Positions 1-9,200 of a stretch of DNA of 64,000 bases are shown one piece after another; position 1 is the stretch's first letter, and each line of letters starts with the position of its first letter. Source of the stretch: Planifilum fulgidum (GTDB lineage Bacteria; Bacillota; Bacilli; Thermoactinomycetales; DSM-44946). The stretch lies in NCBI RefSeq assembly GCF_900113175.1, contig NZ_FOOK01000011.1, forward strand, positions 33,174 to 97,173, given 5' to 3'. Under the pieces are notes generated by a model that worked only from the letters and a program-made list of their open reading frames with translations, was not told the DNA's origin and made no database searches. Made by a program: the position numbers and the translations under genes.

Positions 1-424
1 TAAGTGACGGTTCGAAAGGAGCCTGCTTTGTCCGGGGAAATGATGGAAATGACGGACGTGATCCCCGATTTGGAGGACCGTGCTTGGCCGTCTGGCGGCT
101 TTCGCCCGCAATGATGTTTTCCGGGTGGACTCGCAATCCCCGTCGGGTCGGTCGCTGCGCTCCGGTTTCTTCGCATGGTCCCGGTCCGTTATTTGCGGCT
201 TCTTTCACAGGAAGAGAAACAGCTTCAGCTCCTGCTGCCTGCGCCTTCTCCACATCTCCGAAGTTGTGCGACGCTCCCGGCGGATCCGGATGGCGAAGAT
301 TTGGGCACAAAATGGAAAGCCGAGTGACTCTGAATGCCGGCGGCGGTTGAGCCGCTTTCTCTTTTTCCCGGGCGGGAAAGGGATGTAAAATGAAAGAAAA
401 GGTCGGCGATTCGGGAGGGTAAAG
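1..424. other. Gene-poor leader region, no supported gene
   Basis: No open frame here has a good ribosome binding site together with a recognisable product. The short frames on both strands are arginine/serine-rich low-complexity translations typical of GC-rich noncoding DNA. The only clear functional signal is the GGGAGGG ribosome binding site just before the epimerase start at 425. The segment may hold the tail of a gene lying outside the window, but I cannot show this. Confidence 0.4.
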
Positions 425-1315
425 ATGCGCATCGTCATCACGGGTTCGACGGGGCTGGTGGGGACGCGGCTGGCGGAGTTTTTTCAGGAAGAAGGGCGTC
501 AGGTTCTCCGGCTTGTCCGGAAATCCGGCCGGGGGGAACCGGGAACCGCCTATTGGCAGCCGGAGACGGGGGAAATCGACGCCGAGGCGCTGGAGGGCGC
601 GGATGTCCTCATCCATCTGGCGGGGAAGAGCATCAACGGCCGGTGGACAAAGAGGCGGAAAGAGGAGATTCTCCTCAGCCGAACCAGGGGGACCCGGCTG
701 ATCGCAGAGACCCTGGCCGCTTTGAAGCGGCCCCCCGGGGTGTTTCTTTGCGCCTCGGGGATCGGCACGACCCGCGAAGGCGGCCGGGAGGTGGATGAGA
801 AGGACTCCGCCGGTTCCGGCTTTTTGTCCGGTGTGATCAAGGAATGGGAGAAAGCGACGGTTCCGGCGAAAGAAGCGGGCATACGGGTTGTGAACATGCG
901 CTTCGGCATGGTGCTCAGTCCCCGGGGAGGAGCCCTGAAGCGAATGCTCCCGGCCTACAAACTGGGCCTGGGCGGCCGCCTCGGTCACGGGAGACAGTGG
1001 ATGAGCTGGGTGGCGTTGGAGGAGATTCCCCATGTCGTCCGTTTTCTGATCGAGCGGGATGAGGTGGCGGGTCCGGTCAACGTCGTCTCTCCCAATCCGG
1101 TGTCCAATGCCGAATTCATCCGGGCCCTCGGAGGGGCGCTTCGGCGTCCCGTCGCCTTTCCCGTGCCGGCCTTCGCTGTGAAGCTGATGTTTGGAGAGAT
1201 GGGGGAGGAACTGCTGCTTTGGGGCAACCGGGCCATTCCGAAAAAATTGCTGGAGGTGGGCTATTCGTTCCGGTATCCCGATCTGGAGAAGGCCCTTCGG
1301 GAGATGCTGGGATGA
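425..1315 (+). CDS. TIGR01777-family NAD-dependent epimerase/dehydratase
   Basis: The 296-residue protein is an extended short-chain dehydrogenase of the YfcH/TIGR01777 type. The N-terminal Rossmann motif GSTGLVG is at residues 7-13. ADVLIHLAGKSINGRW around residue 60 is the family hallmark, and the SWVALEEIPHVV stretch and the C-terminal domain with GNRAIPKKLLEVGYSF match the DUF1731 tail. The substrate of this family is unknown; cofactor binding is inferred from the fold. Length is normal. The ATG follows GGGAGGGTAAAG at good spacing. It appears to be a single-gene unit. Confidence 0.88.
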   Translation: MRIVITGSTGLVGTRLAEFFQEEGRQVLRLVRKSGRGEPGTAYWQPETGEIDAEALEGADVLIHLAGKSINGRWTKRRKEEILLSRTRGTRLIAETLAALKRPPGVFLCASGIGTTREGGREVDEKDSAGSGFLSGVIKEWEKATVPAKEAGIRVVNMRFGMVLSPRGGALKRMLPAYKLGLGGRLGHGRQWMSWVALEEIPHVVRFLIERDEVAGPVNVVSPNPVSNAEFIRALGGALRRPVAFPVPAFAVKLMFGEMGEELLLWGNRAIPKKLLEVGYSFRYPDLEKALREMLG

Positions 1316-1776
1316 AGCGGCAGAGATGAGGATGGTTTTAAGGCGGCAAGGGATTTCCGCCGTCGTATGAATGAAGCGGTGAACCGGTCGTCCCGCCGGC
1401 GAAAGGGGAAAAGTGGCGGAGAAGCATCTTCACCGGTGACGGGCTTAAGGAATAGATCGGGTAAGCCATGAAACGGACAGACGGGGGGGTCCCCCGTTTG
1501 ATAACGGAAACACCCCGGTTTGAAGGGCCCCGGATTCTTTGCCGCATGGACCGGAGCGGACATCGTTTCCGCTTTGATCGCGGCTGGCAGCCTGGCGAGG
1601 ACGGCGATCTTCGGGTGAATGGATGCAAAGTCCGATTCGGCAAGAGGTTTTTTCCGACGGGATGAGCCGTCACCGTTTCTTTATTTGCGGGCTTGGCGTG
1701 CGCTTCACGCCGGCGGGGGCGGTGCCGGCCCGCGTCTCGGATTTTTTTGAATCAACGAAAAATCGGGAGAGAAAAA
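1316..1776. other. Intergenic region without a supported gene
   Basis: About 460 bases between the epimerase and the small gene at 1777. A 65-codon frame at 1468-1665 starts with ATG but lacks a clear ribosome binding site, and its product resembles nothing I know. No convincing terminator or promoter was seen. Confidence 0.4.
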
Positions 1777-2109
1777 ATGTTTGTCAGGCTCTTTGCGGCG
1801 TGTGACGACGGGGAAGCCGCGCTGGACATCTATCGGGATGCATTGGCTGGGATGAAGGAGTATGTGGAAAACGAGAACATCATTGATGTCAAACCCTATT
1901 GGAAAATGAAGGGGATTTTTGTTGTCGAAGCGGAATTGCATTTGAAAAAGGAATGGAATGGCGAAAAGTTGAATCAGTTTATGTCGTCCATTTCCGACAC
2001 ATGGCTGCGGTTTGGCGATCCGGCGGATGAACTGTTGGCTTCGGTCACCGCCGAAGGTTGCACCGGGATGAAGAGAGGCGTTTACATGATCAACATCCAT
2101 TTTTCATAA
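1777..2109 (+). CDS. Small conserved-looking protein of unknown function
   Basis: The 110-residue product begins MFVRLFAACDDGEA and is balanced in composition: acidic and aromatic residues, predicted mixed alpha/beta, no signal peptide or membrane segment. I do not recognise the family. The ATG at 1777 was chosen because the sequence upstream of it in frame is arginine-rich and noncoding in character. The ribosome binding site (GGGAGAGAAAAA) is modest. Base composition is slightly more AT-rich than neighbouring genes. It lies upstream of the broken acetyltransferase gene, with an 82-base gap. Function remains open. Confidence 0.6.
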   Translation: MFVRLFAACDDGEAALDIYRDALAGMKEYVENENIIDVKPYWKMKGIFVVEAELHLKKEWNGEKLNQFMSSISDTWLRFGDPADELLASVTAEGCTGMKRGVYMINIHFS

Positions 2110-2191
2110 CTCGCAGCCCGGTCGCGGAGAAGGGACGCAAAGGATGCAATGGAAGCGGAATGATTCCACAGACGACGAAAGGATGAATCCA

Positions 2192-3021
2192 ATGGATCAG
2201 GCAAAATCCTTCCTAAACATGAAACACCCCCACACCGTGGACAGCTTGGCGGCGGAATTCCGACGGCTGGGCCTGAAGGAGGGGATGACGGTGATCGTCC
2301 ACTCATCCCTCAGCTCTCTGGGGTTTGTGTGCGGCGGCCGGTGGCGGTGGTGCAGGCACTGATGAAGGTGGTCACCGAGGAAGGAACTCTTGTGATGCCC
2401 GCCTTTTCCCCGGATTATTCCGATCCGTCCCGGTGGGACAATCCGCCGGTGCCGGAGACCTGGTGGCCGGTGATACGGGAGGCGATGCCGGCCTACGATC
2501 CGCAATACACTCCGACTTGGAACATGGGAAAGATCGTCGAAGTGTTTCGGACCATGCCGAAAGTGAAGCGGAGCCGTCATCCCAGTTTTTCCTTCGCCGC
2601 CTGGGGAAGGGATGCCGACGCCGTCATTGAAGGCCATTCCCTCGATTTCCCCCTGGGAGAGCGGTCCCCGCTGGCGCGGATTTATGAGCGGGCGGGTTGG
2701 GTTTTGTTGATCGGCGTCGGATTTGACAACAACACCTCTTTTCACCTGGCGGAACATCGGCTGGGAACCCGTCCCGTCCACCTGGAAGGAGCCCCCCTTT
2801 TGGTGGAGGGGGAGCGCCGCTGGGTGACGTACCGGGATATTCAGCTGATGACGGAGCGGTTCGAAGAGTTGGGCGCGGATTTTGAAAGGACGGGTAAGGT
2901 CCGGGTTTCCCGGATCGGATTAGGAGAGGTGCGTCTGTTCCCCCAGCGGGCGGCGGTGGATTTTGCCCTGGAGTGGTTTCGGCGGCGCGAAGCCGATCCC
3001 GCGGCGATGATCGGGGATTAA
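2192..3021 (+). pseudogene. Aminoglycoside N(3)-acetyltransferase family, one-base frameshift
   Basis: Two frames together encode one AAC(3)/YokD-type antibiotic acetyltransferase. The first frame gives MTVIVHSSLSSLGFVCGG. The second continues with PVAVVQALMKVVTEEGTLVMPAFS, HPSFSFAAWG and LLIGVGFDNNTSFHLAEHR, all typical of this acetyl-CoA-dependent family. The break lies at about 2338-2339, where GGCGGCCGGTGG would read through if one more C were present. With that base restored the gene is 831 bases, 276 residues, the usual family length. The ATG at 2192 follows GAAAGGATG; another ATG at 2183 is possible. As given, the gene is disrupted. A sequencing or assembly error is a real alternative. 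Confidence 0.8.
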
Positions 3022-3221
3022 ACGGGGGAAAAACGGGCCGGGCGGAACCCGGCGAAGATGGTGCCCTTGAGGGTCGGCCGAAGCCCGAAACAGATCCGGC
3101 GGTGCCGGATCAAAAGGAAGCGGGACGCGGCTTACCCTGTTCCGCTTCCGTTCGGCGCGCCGCATCGGCGGCGAAGGTCCGAGGCCAAGGACTTCGTGCC
3201 CGGGGATAGAGAGGGCCCATC

Positions 3222-3250
3222 AAAAAACCGGCGCTGTGCGCCGGTTTTTT
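3222..3250. terminator. Bidirectional intrinsic terminator
   Basis: AAAAAACCGGCGC-TGT-GCGCCGG-TTTTTT forms a tight GC-rich stem flanked by A and T runs. It can end transcription from the acetyltransferase gene on the plus strand and from the amidase on the minus strand. Confidence 0.85.
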
Positions 3251-3268
3251 CGCAGGATCCGGACGATC

Positions 3269-4768
3269 TCATCGTTTGATCAGTTTGAAGGCATCCGCCA
3301 CGACATAACCGGGGGTGGAGGTCCATCGGGATACGCCGATGAAATAATCGGTGCCCTGTGACAGGTTGAAACGGCCCAGGTAATTCCATTTTCCGCCGTT
3401 GAGTTGCTGGTTGACATAGACCGTTTGATATCCGGACGTGGTTTTGATGACGACGGGCGTTCTGGAGTTGTAACCGCTGTTGGCCGGCCACCAGCCGTAA
3501 ATATCATAACTTCCGGAGGAAGGGACGGTGATTTGATACCAGAAGGGATCGCTGGCCAGAAGCGGTTCGGCAAAACGATAGTTGCTTCCGTACTTCTGGG
3601 AGTTCCAGGAGCTTGTCCCCCACGCGTCGCTGGCCAGATGGGGCCCCGTGTTGTCAAAGACGAATTCCTCGGACTGATTGACCAAAGACATGTAGTAATT
3701 CCAATCCCAGTGGGGTCCCGGGTCGGTGTGGGTGGCTCCGGGCACTTCATTGTGTCCGATAATGTGGTTCCGGTTTTTGGGAATGCCGTATCGGTCGCAC
3801 AACCAGCGGGTCAGATTGGCGGAAGCGCGGTACATGGCGTCCGTGTACCAGGCCGGATCGCTGACATAGCCTTCGTGTTCGATTCCGATGCTGTGAACAT
3901 TGTAGTTCCAGTTCCCCGCGTGCCATGCAATATCTTTATTTTGCACCATCTGCGTGATCTCTCCGTCGCTGGAGCGGATCACATAGTGGGCGCTGACCTT
4001 GGAGGAGGGATTTTGGAACCAGCTGATGGTGCCGCTGTAGGATCCCTGGGTGGTGTGGATGATGACGTAGTCGATGGAATTGCCGTCGCTTTCACGGTTG
4101 GCCACCGTATAATTGGAGCTTGAAGCGGGAACCCATCGGGCGCCGGGATAATCCGGTGTCGCCTGTTTTTCCATGGATTTTTCGGCATCTTCATACTTGC
4201 CCTTGTGGGGGGTAACGGGCGTCGGCGGAATGAAAAGGTCCTCTCCGTCAATCACCCGTTGCGCCCCTTGATTGATCACCTTGAACACTTCATCCGCGTA
4301 CCATTTGGCGGCGATTTCCGAGGACAGTCCGCTGTATTCCGCGACGGGCACATACCAGTCGGCCAGGTTGTTCGGACTTGTCCCGCCGTTGTGTTTCTTC
4401 GCCCGTTTCGCCAGGACGGCGGCGCCTCCCCGAATGTTTTGTTTGATGTTTTTCTTCAGGGTGGATTCGGGAATGCCCAAAAGCCGGCTGGCCTCTTTCA
4501 AGGATTGGTTGGAGGGATTGTCGGCCAGGTGCATCAATCCGTAGCCGTTGAGCTGGCTGGGTTTCCCCTTGTGGTCTTGCCAACGGGTCTCCACATAACT
4601 GACCGCCAGCAAAATTTCGACGGGAACTTCAAATTCATCGGCGGCCTGTTGGAAGGTTTGATACAGACTTCCCGGCCGATATCGATCGGACGCGATCCCG
4701 ACCGCAGGGCTCAGGGTGAAAAAGAGCAGACTGAACAGAAGGATCGGGATTCCCCACTTTTTTCTCAC
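3269..4768 (-). CDS. Secreted N-acetylmuramoyl-L-alanine amidase, three-domain
   Basis: The 499-residue protein has an N-terminal signal peptide (MRKKWGIPILLFSLLFF, ending near IASD). A lysozyme/transglycosylase-like segment follows (VPVEILLAVSYVETRW, YGLMHLADN, about residues 45-160). The central Amidase_2 domain, about 225-355, carries DYVIIHTTQG, SAHYVIRSSDGEI, HSIGIEHEGY and HNEVPGATHTDPGPHW; its histidines would bind zinc. The C-terminal 125 residues resemble golvesin-type domains seen in secreted hydrolases. It should cut the peptide bond between muramic acid and stem peptide outside the cell. The start is GTG after AAGGGGGAAG. An AT-rich promoter precedes it. A role in wall turnover or in attacking other cells is inference. 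Confidence 0.87.
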   Translation of the reverse strand: MRKKWGIPILLFSLLFFTLSPAVGIASDRYRPGSLYQTFQQAADEFEVPVEILLAVSYVETRWQDHKGKPSQLNGYGLMHLADNPSNQSLKEASRLLGIPESTLKKNIKQNIRGGAAVLAKRAKKHNGGTSPNNLADWYVPVAEYSGLSSEIAAKWYADEVFKVINQGAQRVIDGEDLFIPPTPVTPHKGKYEDAEKSMEKQATPDYPGARWVPASSSNYTVANRESDGNSIDYVIIHTTQGSYSGTISWFQNPSSKVSAHYVIRSSDGEITQMVQNKDIAWHAGNWNYNVHSIGIEHEGYVSDPAWYTDAMYRASANLTRWLCDRYGIPKNRNHIIGHNEVPGATHTDPGPHWDWNYYMSLVNQSEEFVFDNTGPHLASDAWGTSSWNSQKYGSNYRFAEPLLASDPFWYQITVPSSGSYDIYGWWPANSGYNSRTPVVIKTTSGYQTVYVNQQLNGGKWNYLGRFNLSQGTDYFIGVSRWTSTPGYVVADAFKLIKR

Positions 4769-4811
4769 GACGGCTTCCCCCTTGTTTTGTGAAATGACTT
4801 CCTCTGCTACA

Positions 4812-4841
4812 ATTATATTACAATTTTATTTTTATAGACAA
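4812..4841 (-). promoter_or_regulatory. Sigma-A-type promoter of the amidase gene
   Basis: Read on the minus strand, TTGTCT is followed after 18 bases by a perfect TATAAT, in an AT-rich stretch about 45-70 bases before the GTG start. The contrast with the GC-rich surroundings supports a real promoter. Confidence 0.6.
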
Positions 4842-5053
4842 TAACAAAAAATATATATTGTGAGATAAATATGAAGATTATTCGCGGATAAAAAAGCGGG
4901 GGAGAATTTCAGGGGAAAGCGGGGCGTGGGGAAAGTGATCCATTTTTCTGTCGATGGAGGGGAAATGTCTGCAGACGGGGATAGAAGAAGCAGACCGGCT
5001 TTTTTTGCCTTGCCCGGAAACGGCGGGGCGGCTTTGCGGGGTTTTCCTTTTCC

Positions 5054-5323
5054 CTAGTAACGGATCTCAAACTGTTGAAAACCGGCAGGCTCCGCGTCGC
5101 GAATGTCCAGATGGGTGACTTTTGAAGCCGGACTTCCTTTTTTGACCGCTTCCACGAACGGTTCCATCCGGGAGGCCGGACCCTCCGCGTCAATCTCCAC
5201 GGTGCCGTCGGGAAGATTTTTCACCCACCCGTGAATGCCGAGGCGAAGCGCCTGTTGATACACGTGGTAGCGAAAACCAACACCCTGGACCCTTCCGTGC
5301 ACGACGATCCGCTTTCGAACCAT
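5054..5323 (-). CDS. acyP: Acylphosphatase
   Basis: The 89-residue protein is a standard-length acylphosphatase that hydrolyses carboxyl-phosphate bonds such as acetyl phosphate. The signature GRVQGVGFRYHVYQQA near the N terminus holds the phosphate loop and the catalytic arginine. GWVKNLPDGTVEIDAEG holds the conserved glycine-aspartate region and the conserved asparagine. The ATG follows AAAGGATGAAGACAA. It lies downstream of the MFS gene on the same strand with a 131-base gap, so cotranscription is possible. Cytosolic. Confidence 0.95.
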   Translation of the reverse strand: MVRKRIVVHGRVQGVGFRYHVYQQALRLGIHGWVKNLPDGTVEIDAEGPASRMEPFVEAVKKGSPASKVTHLDIRDAEPAGFQQFEIRY

Positions 5324-5454
5324 TTGTCTTCATCCTTTCCTGGGCAATGAGGAGCGCAGTTTGAACGCAGTGAGGGTTCCGTAAAAACTATTTCCACAAA
5401 GGCCCGAAACCTACACTTCGACGCCTTTGCCGGCTGTCGGGAAGCGTTTTTTCA

Positions 5455-6657
5455 CTATGAGACTTTCGCGTTCACCGCCGCCTTTTCGTCCGACAGGGGC
5501 CGGGTGAGGGGAAAGGCGAGCAGGATCAAAGTCAGGATCAAACCTGTGACCCCGAACCATCCGAAGCAGCTCCAAAACCACCCGCCCAAGGTGCCGAACA
5601 CGCTGGAACCGGTGTAATAAAAGAAAAGATACAGGGACGCGGCCTGCGCCTTTGCGGTTTGGGCCGTGCTGCCCACCCATCCGCTGGCGACGGAGTGGGA
5701 ACCGAAAAATCCGAAGGTGAACAGGGCGAGCCCCGTCACTTTGCACCAGAGGGGCGGAAGCAGGGTCAGTGCCGCCCCGGCCAGCATCACCGCAAGTCCC
5801 GTCCAGAGCACTTTTTTTCGGCCGCGTCGATCGGCTTCCCTCCCCATCCAGGCCGAGCTGAAGGACCCGGTGAGGTAAACCAGGAAAAGCCAGCCGATGA
5901 GGGAGTGGCTGAGGGAATAGGGCGGGGCGAGGAGGTGGAATCCGATATAGTTGAACAGGGTCACAAAACTTCCCATCAGGACAAAGGAGACGAAAAAGAG
6001 CCGCAGGAGCGACGGATTTTTCAGATGGCGTCCCATCGACATCAGCAGCTCCCTGGCGTCGGGCCGGCGGGGTTGAAAGTGGTTGGACGGGGGCAAGGCG
6101 CGCCAGAACCAGAGGCTGAGGAGAAGGTTGATCCCGCCGATGGCGGCCAAGGCCAGCCGCCAGGAAAAGAGGTCCGTCAGGGTGCCGCTCAGCACGCGCC
6201 CGGCCAATCCCCCGATTGAGTTGCCGCTGATATACAGTCCCATCGCCATTCCGAGGCTGGAAGGGTCGATTTCTTCCCCCAGATAGGCCATCGCCACCGC
6301 GGGCAATCCCGCAAGGAGGATTCCCTCCATCAGGCGGAACAACAGGAGGAAGGAAAAGTTGGGGCTCCAGGCGGTCGCCATCGCCAGCAGGGAAGAAAGG
6401 AGAAGAGAGGCGACCATGATCGGTTTCCGCCCCCGGCTGTCGGAGAGGGAGCCCAAAAACAACATGGAAAGGGCCAGGGAGGCCGTGGTCACCGACAAAG
6501 CCAAACTTCCCATCGCGGGCGAAATGGCAAAATCCTGTGCAAATACGGGAATCAGCGGTTGCACGGCGTACAGGATGGAAAAGGTGACAAATCCTCCGGC
6601 AAACAACGCTCCGTTGGCCCGACGGAAAGCGGGCGTTCCTTCGGTGAGTCGGCTCAT
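5455..6657 (-). CDS. MFS transporter, YnfM/drug-efflux type
   Basis: The 400-residue protein has about twelve hydrophobic segments and the MFS loop motif LGSLSDSRGRKPIMV between helices 2 and 3. A second, related loop, MGREADRRGRKKVLW, lies in the second half. It is most like YnfM/Bcr-type proton-driven exporters, for which substrates cannot be deduced. I chose the ATG at 6657 (MSRLTEGTPAF) because the frame upstream lacks membrane character and reads through the intergenic promoter region. A purine-rich GGGGAGAAACCGAAGG precedes it. Inner membrane protein; the gene is divergent from spoVR. Confidence 0.85.
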   Translation of the reverse strand: MSRLTEGTPAFRRANGALFAGGFVTFSILYAVQPLIPVFAQDFAISPAMGSLALSVTTASLALSMLFLGSLSDSRGRKPIMVASLLLSSLLAMATAWSPNFSFLLLFRLMEGILLAGLPAVAMAYLGEEIDPSSLGMAMGLYISGNSIGGLAGRVLSGTLTDLFSWRLALAAIGGINLLLSLWFWRALPPSNHFQPRRPDARELLMSMGRHLKNPSLLRLFFVSFVLMGSFVTLFNYIGFHLLAPPYSLSHSLIGWLFLVYLTGSFSSAWMGREADRRGRKKVLWTGLAVMLAGAALTLLPPLWCKVTGLALFTFGFFGSHSVASGWVGSTAQTAKAQAASLYLFFYYTGSSVFGTLGGWFWSCFGWFGVTGLILTLILLAFPLTRPLSDEKAAVNAKVS

Positions 6658-6761
6658 CCTTCGGTTTCTCCCCGTGTTTTTGCATCCCATTATAACGATG
6701 GGGGACGAATTTTTGCAAACGCGCTCCCGGAACCTGTCGGTGTTCGGAGCCGACGCCCCGT

Positions 6762-6770
6762 CATAGGATA
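6762..6770 (+). promoter_or_regulatory. Possible SigE-like -10 element before spoVR
   Basis: CATAGGATA lies 60 bases before the SpoVR start and resembles the CATAnnATA -10 element of mother-cell sigma factors. spoVR of Bacillus subtilis is known to belong to the SigE regulon. I could not see a convincing -35 element at the expected distance, so confidence is low. Confidence 0.25.
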
Positions 6771-6829
6771 ACAGGGAGGAGGTACAAACCGTGATGGATG
6801 GTTCTCCGACGGGAAGGAGAGGATAGGTC

Positions 6830-8236
6830 ATGACCGAGGAGATCCGGCAGTTGGAGAAGGCCATCGAGGAGATCACCGGGATCGCCCGGAAGTTTCAGCT
6901 CGATTTTTTTCCGATGCGCTTCGAGATCTGTCCGGCGGACATCATCTACACCTTCGGGGCATACGGCATGCCGACCCGCTTTTCCCACTGGAGTTTCGGC
7001 AAGGCGTTTCACCGCATGAAAATGGAATACGATCTGGGGCTCAACAAGATCTATGAACTGGTCATCAATTCCAATCCCTGCTACGCCTTTTTGCTCAAGG
7101 GAAACAGCCTGATTCAAAACAAGCTGGTGGTTGCCCATGTCCTCGCCCATTCCGATTTCTTCAAGAACAATGTCCGCTTTTCCAACACTTCCCGGGACAT
7201 GGTGGAAACCATGGCGGCCAGCGCCGAACGCATCCGCTTTTACGAAATGAAGTACGGAAAGGAACGGGTCGAGGAGTTTCTCGACCACGCCCTGTCGATC
7301 CAGGAGCATATCGACCCCAGTCTGATCAAACCCCGGCGGAAGGCGGAGCAAAAGAGGGAGCAGCCGGGAAGGCGGATGAAAACGCCCTACGACGATTTGT
7401 GGAGTCTGGACGTTGAGCCGGAGAAAAAAGAGGAGGAAAAGCCGGCGCGGAAGCGTTTTCCGGAAACGCCGGAAAAGGATCTGCTCCTCTTTATCATGCA
7501 GCACAGCCGGATTTTGGAGGACTGGCAACAGGACATTTTGTCCATCCTGCGCAATGAGATGCTCTATTTCTGGCCTCAGCTGGAGACCAAGATCATGAAC
7601 GAGGGATGGGCGTCCTATTGGCACATCCGGATTCTCCGGGAGATGGATCTGACGGAGGAGGAAACGATCGAATTTGCCAAGTTGAACGCCGCCGTGATCC
7701 AGCCCTCCGCCACCTCCATCAACCCCTACTATTTGGGACTGAAGATCTTTGAGGACATCGAGCGGCGCTGGGATCATCCCACGAAGGAGGAGCGGGAGAA
7801 GTACGGGCGCCTTCCCGGAAAGGGAAGGGAAAAGATTTTTGAAGTGCGGGAATTGGAGTCCGACATTTCCTTCCTGCGCAATTACTTGACCAAGGATTTG
7901 GTGGAGGAACTGGATCTGTATGTGTTTGAGCGGACGGGCGACGCGTGGACCGTCACGGACAAGGATTGGCGGCGCGTCCGGGACCAGCTGGTCGCCAGCC
8001 GGGTGAACGGCGGTCATCCCTATATTGTCGTCAAGGACGGGGATCATCTCCGGAACGGGGAGCTGTACCTGGAACACCGGTACGAGGGGATCGAGTTGGA
8101 CCTGAAATACCTGGAGAAAACCCTGCCCCACGTCTATGCGTTGTGGGGAAGGCCGGTCCACCTGGAGACGGTCGTCGAGGATCGTCCGGTCGTCTTCAGT
8201 TACAATGGGAAAAAATGCACCCGACGGTTCCTTTGA
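6830..8236 (+). CDS. spoVR: Stage V sporulation protein R (SpoVR)
   Basis: The 468-residue cytosolic protein has the SpoVR N-terminal hallmarks [19 protein letters not shown] and [15 protein letters not shown]. The conserved [15 protein letters not shown] follows, and in the central part NEGWASYWH and [14 protein letters not shown]. In Bacillus SpoVR is needed for proper spore cortex formation; its biochemical activity is unknown. A charged insert around residues 170-215 (rich in K, R and E) separates the two conserved blocks. Length is normal. The ATG at 6830 follows GGAAGGAGAGGATAGGTC. It is a single gene ended by a strong terminator. Confidence 0.96.
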   Translation: MTEEIRQLEKAIEEITGIARKFQLDFFPMRFEICPADIIYTFGAYGMPTRFSHWSFGKAFHRMKMEYDLGLNKIYELVINSNPCYAFLLKGNSLIQNKLVVAHVLAHSDFFKNNVRFSNTSRDMVETMAASAERIRFYEMKYGKERVEEFLDHALSIQEHIDPSLIKPRRKAEQKREQPGRRMKTPYDDLWSLDVEPEKKEEEKPARKRFPETPEKDLLLFIMQHSRILEDWQQDILSILRNEMLYFWPQLETKIMNEGWASYWHIRILREMDLTEEETIEFAKLNAAVIQPSATSINPYYLGLKIFEDIERRWDHPTKEEREKYGRLPGKGREKIFEVRELESDISFLRNYLTKDLVEELDLYVFERTGDAWTVTDKDWRRVRDQLVASRVNGGHPYIVVKDGDHLRNGELYLEHRYEGIELDLKYLEKTLPHVYALWGRPVHLETVVEDRPVVFSYNGKKCTRRFL

Positions 8237-8258
8237 CGGGACCGCGCGGACGCGGTCG

Positions 8259-8286
8259 GGCGGGGGAAGTCCCCCGCCTTTTTTGT
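8259..8286 (+). terminator. Intrinsic terminator after spoVR
   Basis: GGCGGGGGAAGTCCCCCGCC followed by TTTTTTG: a ten-base stem with a short loop and a T run, 20 bases past the SpoVR stop. Confidence 0.88.
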
Positions 8287-8438
8287 TTTGGACGGGGGAA
8301 GGGGGAGCGAATCGTCTATAGGCTGATTTTACAGAAAATAATGTAAACTGGTTATAATTACATAATATATCAACTGTTATCTATGTTACCATTTAACGTG
8401 ATTACCGGATGCTAGTCCGAAGGCCAAAGGAGGTTGCC

Positions 8439-9116
8439 ATGCAGTTTTTTAAACGCTTCAGGAAAGTCTTGTGGATGGGAGCTCTGACGCTGGTTGTGTC
8501 TGCGTTCATTCCGGGCGGGACAAGCTATGCGGCTGCTTCTAAAAGCGCCCACGACCTGATTCAAAGCATCTTCAATCGGGTCGGGCTGAAATATGAGGTG
8601 CCGAAGGCGAAGCCCGAAACACCTTCGAAGGGAGAAGGGGTGAATCCGGCACCGGCGCCGGCGCCGACACCTCCGCAACAGGAGGAGAGCAAACAGCAGC
8701 AACCGGTCAAGCCGGAGCAACCGGAGACTTCCACCCTGGCGGACAGGATTATCAAAACCGGTGAGAAGTATCTGGGGACGCCTTACAAGTACGGAGCCTC
8801 GTCCAATCAGACAAACTATTTCGACTGTTCTTCCTTCGTCCAGCGGGTGTTTAAGGAAAACGGGATCAACCTCCCCCGCTCCTCAAGACAGCAGGCGAAG
8901 GTGGGAACCTATGTCCCCAAAAATCAAATTCAAAAAGGGGATCTGTTGTTCTTCACCACGAGCTATTCCCCCAACCAGATCGCCCATGTCGGCATTTATG
9001 CCGGAAACAATAAGATCCTGCACACCTGGGGCCCCGGAGGCGTCCGCTACGACGATTTGAACGGCATGAAGTGGCTGCGGGAAGGATATGTCACGGCCCG
9101 CCGGGTCATCAAGTAA
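8439..9116 (+). CDS. Secreted NlpC/P60 peptidoglycan endopeptidase
   Basis: The 225-residue protein starts with a signal peptide (charged MQFFKRFRK, then a hydrophobic core, cleavage near SYAA). A proline/alanine/glutamine-rich linker occupies about residues 65-95. The C-terminal NlpC/P60 domain has the catalytic cysteine in NYFDCSSFVQRVF, the histidine in IAHVGIYAG and the third catalytic position in KILHTWGP. It should cleave D-Glu to diaminopimelate bonds in wall peptides. It has no SH3 or LysM targeting domain. The ATG follows AAAGGAGGTTGCC. A 120-base AT-rich leader precedes it. Confidence 0.9.
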   Translation: MQFFKRFRKVLWMGALTLVVSAFIPGGTSYAAASKSAHDLIQSIFNRVGLKYEVPKAKPETPSKGEGVNPAPAPAPTPPQQEESKQQQPVKPEQPETSTLADRIIKTGEKYLGTPYKYGASSNQTNYFDCSSFVQRVFKENGINLPRSSRQQAKVGTYVPKNQIQKGDLLFFTTSYSPNQIAHVGIYAGNNKILHTWGPGGVRYDDLNGMKWLREGYVTARRVIK

Positions 9117-9136
9117 AAAATCCGCCGAATGAAGCG

Positions 9137-9175
9137 AGCCCTCTTTCCCTGAAGGGAAGGAGGGCTTGGTGTTTT
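9137..9175 (+). terminator. Intrinsic terminator after NlpC/P60 gene
   Basis: AGCCCTCTTTCCC and GGGAAGGAGGGCT pair around a TGAA loop, followed by TGGTGTTTTT. The stem is interrupted by a single mismatch. It lies between convergent genes. Confidence 0.75.
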
Positions 9176-9200
9176 TCGGCGGGAAGGGGGCGGGGTGCCT

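Noticed and set aside
1468..1665. 65-codon plus-strand frame
   Set aside because: No convincing ribosome binding site and no resemblance to known proteins; too little evidence to list as a gene.
6761..8161. 466-codon minus-strand frame opposite spoVR
   Set aside because: Mirror frame of a well-supported gene; low-complexity product.
8320..8438. Possible c-di-AMP riboswitch before the NlpC/P60 gene
   Set aside because: Such riboswitches often precede wall hydrolases, but the conserved core sequences were not found; only an AT-rich leader is visible.
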